Positions 1 to 8,234 of a stretch of 64,000 nt of DNA are shown here, piece by piece. The translations under genes were made by a program, and so were the position numbers. The first letter of the stretch is position 1; each line of letters opens with the position of its first letter. Source of the DNA: Pacificispira sp033344895. Its GTDB lineage: Bacteria > Pseudomonadota > Alphaproteobacteria > UBA8366 > Aestuariispiraceae. The notes beneath the pieces are model-generated. The model was given only the letters and a program-made list of their open reading frames with translations. It did not search any database and was not told where the DNA came from. The stretch covers positions 2,976,001 through 3,040,000 of the forward strand of contig OZ245920.1 of NCBI GenBank assembly GCA_965229685.1, written 5' to 3'.

Positions 1-947
1 TGGTCGCCGCCCGATGCGGGGAGGAAGTCGTCCGCCTGAAAGCCCCGTTCAAGGATCTGATCGCGGCCCTGCCGGAACTGGGGCGGGTCATGGTCCTGAC
101 CCGGAACGAGACCGTCGTTCATGAGCGCAAGGGCGTCTTCGGCAATATCAGCCTGGACGGCCATGTCGGCCTGGTGCTGAACGAGACGATCGATCTGCGG
201 CTGTTCCTGAATTTCTGGACACATGGTTTTGCGGTCGAGGAAACGGTCCGCAGCGGACGACGGCGCAGCCTGCAGTTCTTCGACCGGTCCGGCATGGCCG
301 TTCACAAGGTCTACCTGCTGGACGAGAGCGACACCGAGCGGTTTGACGCCCTTATCGACGCCCATCGTGACTCCGATCAGACGCCCGGGATCAAGGTCAA
401 ACCCTATGGTGAACCGAAGCCCAATGCCGCCACATCGGAAGTGGATCTGGACGCCTTTCGGGCCGAATGGGCCAATCTGCAAGACGTCCATGACTTTCAT
501 GGAATGCTGCGCAAACACAGGCTGGACCGGCTTCAGGCGCTGCGACTGGCGGAGGACCGCTTCGCGACGGTTCTGCCGGTCACGGCCCTGCGCTCAGCGC
601 TGGAAAAGGCCGCCGCCCGCCAACTTCCGATCATGGTATTTGCCGGCAACCGGGGCTGCATCCAGATCCATTCCGGACCGGTATCGAACATCCGTCCGAT
701 GGAAAACTGGGAGAATGTTCTGGACCCCGACTTCAACCTTCATGTTCGGTCCGACCGGCTGATGACGGCCTATGCCGTGCGCAAGCCGACGGTGGACGGA
801 ATCGTTACGGCGCTGGAATTCTACGACATCGACGACACCCACGTGACGCAGTTCTTCGGCGTCCGCAACCCCGGTCAGCCGGAAAGTGAGGATTGGCGGA
901 CGCTGGTTGCGGACATCGAGGCCGAACGGGAAGAGGTCCCCGCATGA
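1..947 (+). CDS. hmuS: Haem-degrading/haem-trafficking protein HmuS (HemS/ChuS family), 5' end missing
   Basis: The open frame runs into the left window edge, so the N-terminal part is absent; the ATG at 90 is internal, because good HemS-like sequence (LKAPFKDLIAALPELGRV) lies upstream in frame. HemS/ChuS/HmuS proteins are cytoplasmic, made of two repeated halves, and bind haem delivered by the HmuTUV importer, passing it on or opening the ring. What remains covers the end of the first half and the whole second half (LPIMVFAGNRGCIQIHSGP, ENWENVLDPDFNLH). The stop overlaps the start of exbB, so it is co-transcribed with the haem uptake genes. Family assignment is firm; whether the protein degrades or only carries haem cannot be told from sequence. 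Confidence 0.9.
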   Translation, partial: VAARCGEEVVRLKAPFKDLIAALPELGRVMVLTRNETVVHERKGVFGNISLDGHVGLVLNETIDLRLFLNFWTHGFAVEETVRSGRRRSLQFFDRSGMAVHKVYLLDESDTERFDALIDAHRDSDQTPGIKVKPYGEPKPNAATSEVDLDAFRAEWANLQDVHDFHGMLRKHRLDRLQALRLAEDRFATVLPVTALRSALEKAAARQLPIMVFAGNRGCIQIHSGPVSNIRPMENWENVLDPDFNLHVRSDRLMTAYAVRKPTVDGIVTALEFYDIDDTHVTQFFGVRNPGQPESEDWRTLVADIEAEREEVPA

Positions 948-1621
948 TGGGACTTCCGGAGATCGATGTGTCACTGCTGCTGACGCGCCTCGGGCCGGTC
1001 GGCATTCCCTTGGCCCTTTGTTCGGTAGTCGCGCTGGCAGTCGTGCTGGACAAGACCGTCCGTGCCATTTGCACCCAAAGGATCGACATGCAGCGGCTGC
1101 GCGGCCTCGCCGACACCGCCCGTCGGGATGGCCCCTCCGCTGTGACGGCGGGGATCGGCCGACTGCCGGAGCCATTGCGCAGCGGTGCGGCGGTGCTGAT
1201 GGATCCTGTGCATGCCGACAGGGCACAACGTGAGGACGCTGCCTCACACTGGCTGGATCAGCAGCGCAGCACGATCAACCGTGGCGTCGGTCTGCTGCAC
1301 CTGATCGCCGGGCTGGCCCCGATGCTGGGGCTTCTCGGCACAGTGATCGGGATGACCGTCGCCTTTCGCGATATTGCCGGACATGACGGCCCGGTCCATC
1401 CAGCCCTTCTGGCGGATGGATTGTGGCAGGCCCTGCTGACCACGATCGTCGGCATGGCAATCGCCCTGCCCGCAACGGTCGCAGCGTGGATTTTCCAGGC
1501 GATGACCGAGCGGCGCATATCCACATTGGCTTCGGCCCTGACGATCCTCTCTTTGTCCCTCGAGCACACGCCTGCCCAGTCCGCGCACTTCGGCACGCAT
1601 CTGGCGGAGGCGGCGGAATGA
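944..1621 (+). CDS. exbB: ExbB-type proton channel subunit (MotA/TolQ/ExbB family)
   Basis: A 225-residue inner-membrane protein with three hydrophobic stretches (near residues 12-32, 115-145 and 160-190). The second is the family core, with GLLHLIAGLAPMLGLLGTV followed by GMTVAF. ExbB and ExbD form the proton-driven motor that energises TonB-dependent outer-membrane receptors. The ATG at 944 overlaps the hmuS stop; a TTG further upstream would add unlikely sequence. Its place between hmuS and hmuT suggests a dedicated motor for the haem receptor, which must lie outside the window. A TolQ role is unlikely given the haem neighbours. Confidence 0.88.
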   Translation: MMGLPEIDVSLLLTRLGPVGIPLALCSVVALAVVLDKTVRAICTQRIDMQRLRGLADTARRDGPSAVTAGIGRLPEPLRSGAAVLMDPVHADRAQREDAASHWLDQQRSTINRGVGLLHLIAGLAPMLGLLGTVIGMTVAFRDIAGHDGPVHPALLADGLWQALLTTIVGMAIALPATVAAWIFQAMTERRISTLASALTILSLSLEHTPAQSAHFGTHLAEAAE

Positions 1622-2040
1622 TCCGTGCGTCTCAGCCCGACGCTGCTTCCGGACCGCGTTTCGGAGCGGATCTGACACCGCTGATCGATGTTCTGTTTAT
1701 GCTGATCGTCTTCATGGTGCTGACGGCGAACAGTGCGCAGTTGGCGGTCGAGGCGGACCTGCCCAGTACGGAGGAATCGGGCTTGTCCCTGCCCAGTCCG
1801 GAATCGCCGCTTACCATAACCATCCGCGCGGCGGGCAACGCGTATTCAGTCGATGAGGTCGACTATCCCGACTGGTCGGCCGCCCGCACAGCCATGCAGT
1901 CGGCGCTGGAAGCCGACCCGGACCGACCCGTCGTGCTGGCGACCGAACCCGATGCCCCCGTTCAGCGTCTGATCGATGCCATGGCCTATCTGCAGCGGGC
2001 CGGCATTCCCGACGCCCAAATACTCCTGGAAGCCCGATAG
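1618..2040 (+). CDS. exbD: ExbD-type biopolymer transport protein
   Basis: A 140-residue protein with the ExbD/TolR layout: short cytoplasmic N-terminus, one transmembrane helix (LTPLIDVLFMLIVFMVLTA) carrying the conserved Asp that takes part in proton flow, and a periplasmic domain ending in a DAQILLEAR-like strand. It pairs with the preceding exbB; the ATG at 1618 overlaps the exbB stop by four bases. With the hmu genes it should drive a TonB-dependent haem receptor. The tonB gene itself is not seen here. Confidence 0.88.
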   Translation: MIRASQPDAASGPRFGADLTPLIDVLFMLIVFMVLTANSAQLAVEADLPSTEESGLSLPSPESPLTITIRAAGNAYSVDEVDYPDWSAARTAMQSALEADPDRPVVLATEPDAPVQRLIDAMAYLQRAGIPDAQILLEAR

Positions 2041-2047
2041 GAAAGGC

Positions 2048-2947
2048 ATGCCCAACATGACTATGTCCCGACGCGCCCTGCTGGCCGGTATGGCCGCCGC
2101 CCCCCTGCTGCCCAAACTTGCCGTCGCCCGCGACACCAGCCGCATTGTCTCGATCGGCGGATCGGTAACGGAGACGATATACTTCCTAAGCGAAGAAGCC
2201 GGTCTGATCGGGGCTGACACGACGTCGCTCTTTCCCGCTGCGGCCATGGAACTGCCCAAGGTCGGCTATATGCGCAATCTGTCGGTCGAAGGCGTGCTGT
2301 CACTCGACCCCAGCCTGATGCTCGCCGTTGAGGGATCCGGCCCGCCCAATGCCCTGGACAGCCTGCGCGACGCCGGGCTGGACCTCGTCATGGTGCCAGA
2401 AGCCCACGACATTGACGGCGTCATCACGAAGATCCGCACAATCGCGGATGTACTGGGGGTCCCGGAGAAAGGCCGCACCTTGATACGCGACGTGGAAATC
2501 CGGGCGAATACGGTCACCGAAGCCATTGCCGGAAAGACCAGGAAGCCCCGCGTCCTGTTCCTGCTGGATTTTCGGGAAGGATCATTGATGGCGGCCGGCC
2601 GAAACACCGCCGCGGAGGGAATCATTTCCCTGGCGGGGGGCGAGTTGGTTTTTGACGACTTTCAGGGTTACAAGCCGATTTCCACAGAAAGCGCGTTGAA
2701 CGCCGATTGCGACGTGATCCTGATGATGGACCAGACTGTCGAGCGCCTGGGCGGACCGAACGCCGTTTTGGACCTGGGGCCGATACGGCCGCTGCGCGCA
2801 GCGCGGGAAGGCCGTCTGATTTCCATGGACGGGCTGTTGATGCTCGGTTTCGGGCCCCGCACACCGGACGCGATGGTCGCGCTGGCCACCCACCTGTATG
2901 GTCCGGATACCCTCTCCGTGACCCTGCCCGCCCTGATCCCGGCATGA
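2048..2947 (+). CDS. hmuT: Periplasmic haem-binding protein HmuT
   Basis: A 299-residue class III substrate-binding protein. It begins with an export signal containing a twin-arginine SRRALLAG element followed by a hydrophobic run and an AVA-like cleavage region, so Tat export is possible. The mature part opens with RIVSIGGSVTETIYFL, the haem-SBP hallmark, and the predicted Tyr haem ligand lies in the family-typical N-lobe. The ATG at 2048 follows a purine-rich GAAAGG stretch. It sits between exbD and the permease gene hmuU, whose start overlaps its stop, and should hand haem to HmuUV. Confidence 0.9.
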   Translation: MPNMTMSRRALLAGMAAAPLLPKLAVARDTSRIVSIGGSVTETIYFLSEEAGLIGADTTSLFPAAAMELPKVGYMRNLSVEGVLSLDPSLMLAVEGSGPPNALDSLRDAGLDLVMVPEAHDIDGVITKIRTIADVLGVPEKGRTLIRDVEIRANTVTEAIAGKTRKPRVLFLLDFREGSLMAAGRNTAAEGIISLAGGELVFDDFQGYKPISTESALNADCDVILMMDQTVERLGGPNAVLDLGPIRPLRAAREGRLISMDGLLMLGFGPRTPDAMVALATHLYGPDTLSVTLPALIPA

Positions 2948-3999
2948 CGACGGCCGAAATGCTGGATCCGGGTCTGCGTGCCCGGCGGCGGGCAAGCCTG
3001 CTGGCGGCCCTGTCCGTTGCTGTGGCCGTGACCGGAATCGCCTGTCTTTCCATCGGCGCCTATTCCGTCCCGCCGATCAGCGTGCTGGAGGCCGTGTTCC
3101 TGGGCGGGGACAGCCGCGCAGATCTGGTCATCGCCCAGGTCCGCCTGCCGCGCATCGTCTTCGGTCTACTGGTCGGCGCGGCACTGGGGGGCAGCGGCGC
3201 GGCGCTGCAGGTACTGTTCCGCAACCCGCTGGCCGATCCGGGTCTTATCGGCATTTCGTCGGGCGCCGCTTTGGGTGCGGTCACGGCCATCGTACTGGGC
3301 GGCAGCCTCGCCCCGGCGGTCATGTCGGTGATGTCGATCTACGCCATTCCTTGCGCCGCCTTTATCGGCGCGGGCCTCGCAACCCTGGCCATCGTCACCA
3401 TCGGCAACCGGCGCGGAAAGGTGGATGTCGCGCTGATGCTGCTGGCAGGCATTGCCATCAACGCAATCGCCCAGTCGGGGATCGGCGGCCTGTCCTTCAT
3501 TGCCGACGATCAGCAATTGCGCACCCTGACCTTCTGGACGCTAGGCAGTCTGGCAATCGCCGGATGGGACGCGCTGCCGCTCATTGCCGTATGCGTACTG
3601 ATTCCGATGGCGCTGATCGCATCCCAGGCCAGCGCCCTGAACCGGTTCATGCTGGGCGAGGTCGAGGCCGCCCATCTGGGGCTCAACGTGAGGAGATTGA
3701 AACGGATGATCATCCTGTCGGTCGCGCTGTCGGTCGGCGTGGCGGTTTCCTTTTCCGGGGCGATCAACTTTGTCGGGCTGGTCGTTCCGCATGTGGTTCG
3801 GATCGTCGCTGGCGCAGACAACCGGATTGTTGTCCCCGGCTCCATGTTGTGCGGCGCCATCCTGACCGTACTGGCCGATCTGGCTGCCCGCATGGCGGTG
3901 ATACCCGCGGAACTGCCGGTCGGGCTGGTCATGGGCGCGGTCGGCGGGCCGTTCTTCCTTTGGCTGCTGTTGCGCACCCAATGGAGACGGTCGATATGA
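2944..3999 (+). CDS. hmuU: Haem ABC transporter permease HmuU (FecCD family)
   Basis: A 351-residue multi-pass membrane protein of the FecCD/BtuC type, a family with about ten helices. Family-typical sequences include LPRIVFGLLVGAALGGSGA, FRNPLADPGLIGISSGAALGA, and the C-terminal FSGAINFVGLVVPHVVR segment that contacts the ATPase. The ATG at 2944 overlaps the hmuT stop by four bases. The dimer with two HmuV subunits moves haem into the cytoplasm. Confidence 0.92.
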   Translation: MTTAEMLDPGLRARRRASLLAALSVAVAVTGIACLSIGAYSVPPISVLEAVFLGGDSRADLVIAQVRLPRIVFGLLVGAALGGSGAALQVLFRNPLADPGLIGISSGAALGAVTAIVLGGSLAPAVMSVMSIYAIPCAAFIGAGLATLAIVTIGNRRGKVDVALMLLAGIAINAIAQSGIGGLSFIADDQQLRTLTFWTLGSLAIAGWDALPLIAVCVLIPMALIASQASALNRFMLGEVEAAHLGLNVRRLKRMIILSVALSVGVAVSFSGAINFVGLVVPHVVRIVAGADNRIVVPGSMLCGAILTVLADLAARMAVIPAELPVGLVMGAVGGPFFLWLLLRTQWRRSI

Positions 4000-4766
4000 T
4001 GGAACTGCGCAACGTCGACGTCGAACGCGGCGGAAACCGCGTTCTGCAAGGTTTCGACATAAAGGTGGCGCCCGGCGAGATCGTCGCCCTGGTCGGCCCG
4101 AACGGCGCCGGAAAATCCACAGCACTGGGGGTTCTTGCCGGTGACATTCGACCTTCGCGCGGTGCGGTGACCCTGAACGGTCACGACGTGGCAACCCTGC
4201 GCATGACGGAGCAGGCGACCCTGCGCGCGGTCATGCGGCAAAGCATCGACATTCCCTTCGCCTTTACCGTGACGGAAATTGTGGAGATGGGCCTGTTGAT
4301 GCGCAGCGGCGACCGCGGCGCCGGCGACATCATCGAACGTGCCATCGCCCGCTGCGGGTTACGGGACCTGGCCGACCGTCCGATCACGCAACTGTCCGGC
4401 GGCGAGCGCCAGCGCGTATCCCTTGCCCGCGCGCTGGTTCAGATCGAATCCAGCCCGGCCTACGGCGACCCGCGATTCCTGCTTCTGGATGAGCCGACGG
4501 CCAGTCTCGACCTGACGCATCAGGCAGCGATCCTGCATACGGTCCGCGAACTGGCTGCAGAAGGAATTGGCGTCCTGGCGGTACTGCACGACCTGAACCT
4601 TGCGGTGGTGATGGCCGACCGGATTGCCGTCCTGTCGCGGGGCATCAAGGTCGCCGACGGTCCGCCGGGTGAGGTGGTCACGGCAGAGCGTGTCTCGTCC
4701 GTCTATGACACCAGAATTGATATAGTGGAGACCAATGGGCGCCGACTCGTCGCCATCGGCACCTGA
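3996..4766 (+). CDS. hmuV: Haem ABC transporter ATP-binding protein HmuV
   Basis: A 256-residue ABC ATPase with Walker A GPNGAGKST, signature LSGGERQRVSLARAL, Walker B FLLLDEPTASLD and a switch His in LHDLNLAV. The insert between signature and Walker B (VQIESSPAYGDPR) is typical of HmuV. ATG codons at 3981, 3996 and 3999 are all in frame; 3996 is preferred because it gives the same ATGA overlap seen between the other genes of the operon. It is the last gene of the hmuS-exbB-exbD-hmuT-hmuU-hmuV unit. Confidence 0.92.
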   Translation: MMELRNVDVERGGNRVLQGFDIKVAPGEIVALVGPNGAGKSTALGVLAGDIRPSRGAVTLNGHDVATLRMTEQATLRAVMRQSIDIPFAFTVTEIVEMGLLMRSGDRGAGDIIERAIARCGLRDLADRPITQLSGGERQRVSLARALVQIESSPAYGDPRFLLLDEPTASLDLTHQAAILHTVRELAAEGIGVLAVLHDLNLAVVMADRIAVLSRGIKVADGPPGEVVTAERVSSVYDTRIDIVETNGRRLVAIGT

Positions 4767-4847
4767 CCATACCGCTCAGGCCTTTCACTCCGGTCGGACG
4801 CCTCCTAAACTCCGCGCCGATTTGGGACGCAACGAGGCGACGACGCG

Positions 4848-6146
4848 ATGAAACCGGTTCTGGACGAGACACACGATCCCGCCCGCAGAAGTTGGATTGA
4901 AACGGCCAACCGGCCCGATTGCGACTTTCCGATTCAGAACCTGCCCTATGGTGTGTTTGAAACGAAGGGCGGCGCCCGGCCCGGCGTGGCCATCGGCGAT
5001 TGCGTGATCGATCTGCGCGCCCTGTCCCGCGGCGGCCTGCTGCCCGTTCCATCGGGAGTGTTCGACGGGCCGTCCCTGAACCCGTTCATGGCGCTGGGAC
5101 CGGAGGTCTGGCGCGCGACACGACGCGCGGTGTCAGGGCTGCTGGACCGGGACTGTCCGGATTTGCGCGACGACGCCGACGCCCGCGCGGCGGTACTGCA
5201 TGCCCTGTCGGATGTGACCCTGCGGATGCCCTTCGACCTTGCCGAATACACCGATTTCTATGCCTCCCGCGAACACGCGACCAATGTCGGCACCATGTTC
5301 CGCGATCCCGAAAACGCCCTGATGCCGAACTGGCTTCATATCCCGATCGGCTATAACGGCCGCGCCAGCACGGTGGTGGTCAGCGGCACCGACATCCGGC
5401 GCCCCTGTGGCCAATTGAAGGCACCGGACCAGGCGGCGCCGACTTTCGGCCCGACCGCCAAGCTGGATATCGAGCTGGAGATCGGGGCAGTTGTCGGCAC
5501 CCCGAACGCCATGGGCACGCCCGTCACGACCGAACAGGCCGAGGCGATGATCTTCGGCTATGTCCTGCTGAACGACTGGAGCGCGCGGGACATCCAGGTC
5601 TGGGAGTATCAGCCCCTCGGGCCCTTCCAGGCCAAGGTGTTCGGGACGACGATCTCTCCCTGGATCGTGACCGCCGACGCGCTCGCGCCGTTCCGGGTCG
5701 ACGGGCCGGTCCAGGACCCGCATCCGCTTCCCTATCTTCGCCAGGCCGATCCCCGCAATATCGATATCGCGCTGTCAGCGTCGCTGACCCCGCCGGGCGG
5801 GCCGGAAACGACGATCAGCCGGACCAACTTCCGCCACATGTACTGGTCCAGCGCCCAGCAATTGACCCACCATGCCGGCGGCGGCTGCGCCATGCGTACC
5901 GGCGATCTGCTCGGCTCCGGCACGATCAGCGGCCCGACCCGCGACAGCTGCGGCAGCCTGCTGGAACTGACCTGGAACGGCCGCGACCCGATCACGCTGG
6001 ACGGTGGCGGCCAACGCACCTTCATTGAAGACGGCGACACGATCACCCTGCGCGGCTGGGCGCCGGGCGCGGGCTACAGGATCGGCTTCGGGGACTGCGC
6101 AGGAACGGTGCTGCCGGCCCGCCCCCATCCTGTCGAGGCGGGCTAG
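4848..6146 (+). CDS. fahA: Fumarylacetoacetase
   Basis: A 432-residue enzyme matching full-length FAH, which splits fumarylacetoacetate into fumarate and acetoacetate in the last step of tyrosine/homogentisate breakdown. The conserved DFYASREHATNVG, NALMPNWLHIPIGYNGRAS and LNDWSARDIQVWEYQPLGPF blocks carry the catalytic His and the acidic metal ligands. The start at 4848 is preceded by a GAGG element. It stands apart from homogentisate dioxygenase genes here. The stop shares a CTAG with the stop of the convergent LysR gene, so the two genes end inside one palindrome. Confidence 0.93.
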   Translation: MKPVLDETHDPARRSWIETANRPDCDFPIQNLPYGVFETKGGARPGVAIGDCVIDLRALSRGGLLPVPSGVFDGPSLNPFMALGPEVWRATRRAVSGLLDRDCPDLRDDADARAAVLHALSDVTLRMPFDLAEYTDFYASREHATNVGTMFRDPENALMPNWLHIPIGYNGRASTVVVSGTDIRRPCGQLKAPDQAAPTFGPTAKLDIELEIGAVVGTPNAMGTPVTTEQAEAMIFGYVLLNDWSARDIQVWEYQPLGPFQAKVFGTTISPWIVTADALAPFRVDGPVQDPHPLPYLRQADPRNIDIALSASLTPPGGPETTISRTNFRHMYWSSAQQLTHHAGGGCAMRTGDLLGSGTISGPTRDSCGSLLELTWNGRDPITLDGGGQRTFIEDGDTITLRGWAPGAGYRIGFGDCAGTVLPARPHPVEAG

Positions 6147-7045
6147 CCGGCTCTGCGACTGGCCAGCGATGCCACCGTCTCCAGGAACCGCCGTGCTTCG
6201 GGCGATGGGTCTTCGAGGCACAGAACACCGAAATAGTAGCGCCCGGACCGGGCATAGGACGGGATCGGCGTGACCAGTTGGCCGGTGGCAAGATAATCGT
6301 CGACGAGACCGCGCCACCCCAGGGCAACGCCGCGCCCAGCCATGGCCGCCTGCAGCACCAGTTGATAGGTGGAAAAGGCCGATTGGGTGCCCGACGGCGT
6401 CCAGTCCACCCCCCGATCAGCGAACCAGTCGCGCCACGAACTCCAGGCGTCGGGCGTCGGCCCCTCATTGTGGATCAGCGGCAGGTCGACCAGACTTTCG
6501 GCCCGGCCCGCCCCCTCATGCGCGGCCAGAAAGCGGGGTGAGCAGACCGGCGTCACCGCCTCCGGGAACAATCGGATGGCGTGGTCCGGCATATCGTCCG
6601 GCCAGGCCAGAACGAAGGCGACATCGCCGTCCCGCAGATGACGCTCAGGGCTCAGTTGTGCGGAATTGATCTGCAGATCGATGCTTTCCGGCAGCAGATC
6701 GTTCACCGTCAAACGGGGCATCAGCCACATCGACCCGAAGGCAAAATCCAGCGAAATCCGGATGCGCTGATGCGCGTCCTCCTGCCGGAAGCGGTCCACA
6801 ACCCGGCGAATCCGATCCAGCGACGCCGTCACCGCGTCGAACAGGACCTCCCCGTCCGGCGTCAGCACGACGCCCTTGTGCTGGCGCAGGAACAGCTTCC
6901 GCCCGACGCGTTCTTCCAATAGACGAATTCGATGGCTAAGGGCCGGCTGGGATATGCCGAGGGACTGGGCCGCCCGTGTAAAACTGCCGGTTCCCGCCGC
7001 TTCCTCAAAGGCAACCAGGTGGGAGAAATCCAGATGCGCATTCAT
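6143..7045 (-). CDS. LysR-family transcriptional regulator
   Basis: A 300-residue regulator with a winged HTH at residues 5-65 (EAAGTGSFTRAAQSLGISQ, SHRIRLLEERVGRKLF) and a periplasmic-binding-like effector domain. It resembles the GcvA/AmpR type that acts on one nearby operon. It faces fahA tail to tail and its own promoter region (7046-7329) contains no divergent gene, so its target is not obvious; fahA is a candidate only by proximity. Confidence 0.85.
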   Translation of the reverse strand: MNAHLDFSHLVAFEEAAGTGSFTRAAQSLGISQPALSHRIRLLEERVGRKLFLRQHKGVVLTPDGEVLFDAVTASLDRIRRVVDRFRQEDAHQRIRISLDFAFGSMWLMPRLTVNDLLPESIDLQINSAQLSPERHLRDGDVAFVLAWPDDMPDHAIRLFPEAVTPVCSPRFLAAHEGAGRAESLVDLPLIHNEGPTPDAWSSWRDWFADRGVDWTPSGTQSAFSTYQLVLQAAMAGRGVALGWRGLVDDYLATGQLVTPIPSYARSGRYYFGVLCLEDPSPEARRFLETVASLASRRAG

Positions 7046-7282
7046 CAGATTTATACCTTCAATTCGAACGGGCCATCTTCACACGGAATTTTGGCGAATG
7101 ATAGCGTTCCGAACTGAAGAGACGGCTCGTTCCAATCGGTGGCGGGCCGGCCCTTGGCGCCAGCTTCTTCGGGACACGGGGGAGGCGCGGCACCGACCGG
7201 CCCGGACGGGCATCGGCGGCGCGTCTTGTTGTCTTGCGGGACACGGCCTTCCGGCGGTCTGAGCCGCCGGATTCAATGCACT

Positions 7283-7316
7283 GGCCCGGCGTCTTTCACG
7301 CCGGGCCTTTCTTTAG
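7283..7316 (+). terminator. Strong hairpin with T-rich tail on the plus strand
   Basis: Arms of ten bases at 7283-7292 and 7298-7307 (GGCCCGGCGT and its exact complement) enclose a five-base loop and are followed by TTTCTTT on the plus strand. It lies 14 bases beyond the minus-strand osmC-like stop, so it may serve that gene even though the T tract lies on the other strand. The rest of 7046-7329 holds no convincing gene. Confidence 0.55.
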
Positions 7317-7329
7317 CCGGACACTGTCG

Positions 7330-7800
7330 TCATGCGGCGGAATAGCTTGCCTCGTAGCTGACCGGGAAGTTCACCGACCGCGCGATGAAACAGTATTGAT
7401 GGATTTCGTGATGGAGCGCGTCGGCCCGGTCCCGATCCCCGATATCCGACAGCACGATGCTGGGGCGCAGGATCGCGCGCAGGAACCGCCCGGCACCGGA
7501 CGGCTCGCTTTCGCCGATGCCGATCGGCGTGTCGGTATAGGACTGCACGACGATCTTCTCGCGGCTCGCCAGGTGCAGGTACCAGAGCATGTGACAGGCC
7601 GACAGCGACGATATCAGCAGGTCCTCCGGGTTCGGCAGGCCGGGATCGCCGCCCAGAAGCGGATCGTTGGAGCAATGAATGACCGGCTTTCCGGGCGTCG
7701 CGATGTCCCAGGTCCGGTCATAGCCGCGATAGGTCTTCGTGCCGTCGCCGCGATTGCCCGTCCACTGAACCTGACAGGTGTATTCATGCTCTTTCGCCAT
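7330..7800 (-). CDS. OsmC-family protein
   Basis: A 156-residue OsmC/Ohr-fold protein, a family of thiol-dependent peroxidases for organic hydroperoxides. The block PEDLLISSLSACHMLWYLHL contains the conserved Cys; the other family Cys is probably the one in VIHCSND. The start at 7800 (MAKEHEYTCQVQW) fits OsmC proteins; longer in-frame starts add low-complexity sequence. It follows a DUF1272 gene by about 14 bases and is probably co-transcribed with it. The physiological peroxide is unknown. Confidence 0.85.
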   Translation of the reverse strand: MAKEHEYTCQVQWTGNRGDGTKTYRGYDRTWDIATPGKPVIHCSNDPLLGGDPGLPNPEDLLISSLSACHMLWYLHLASREKIVVQSYTDTPIGIGESEPSGAGRFLRAILRPSIVLSDIGDRDRADALHHEIHQYCFIARSVNFPVSYEASYSAA

Positions 7801-7814
7801 GGAATGTGCCGCTC

Positions 7815-8129
7815 CTATCGCTGGTCCGGCGGGATGTGCCGGACGTCGTTCACGAAGCTGTCTATCTGATCCCGCGACCATTTGGAATGGCGGCGCCGCG
7901 TCGAGGCGGGATGATTGGCGAGGCCCAGTTTCAGCTCCGGCCGCAAGGCACGCGCGGGGCGGATCGGACGCGGCACCAGATTGCCGCCGCAGGTCGGGCA
8001 GACATGATGCAGCACGTCCTCCGCACATCCGGCGCAGTAGGTGCATTCATAGGTGCAGATCCGCGCATCCGCCGCAACGGGCGGCAGGTCGGCATCACAC
8101 AATTCGCAATTGGGGCGCAGGTCCAGCAT
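7815..8129 (-). CDS. DUF1272 cysteine-rich zinc-binding protein
   Basis: A 104-residue protein beginning MLDLRPNCELCDADLPP, the DUF1272 signature. Four Cys pairs (CELC, CTYEC, CAGC, CPTC) look like zinc ligands. The family has no known function. The C-terminal half is basic and not conserved in an obvious way (RPIRPARALRPELKLG). The ATG at 8129 is chosen over a start at 8171 because it gives the family N-terminus. It is paired with the osmC-like gene downstream. Confidence 0.8.
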   Translation of the reverse strand: MLDLRPNCELCDADLPPVAADARICTYECTYCAGCAEDVLHHVCPTCGGNLVPRPIRPARALRPELKLGLANHPASTRRRHSKWSRDQIDSFVNDVRHIPPDQR

Positions 8130-8234
8130 CAGGGCGTCTCCGGTCGTTTGAGATGCCCGATACTGCCACATCCCGCCGACCGGGACGGGTCGTTGACCCC
8201 ACGATTTGCGCCAATACCGGCTCTGTCCCGGCGC

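Noticed and set aside
7079..7276. Small minus-strand open frame in the gap after the LysR gene
   Set aside because: Arg/Pro-rich, no ribosome site, no recognisable family; likely chance.
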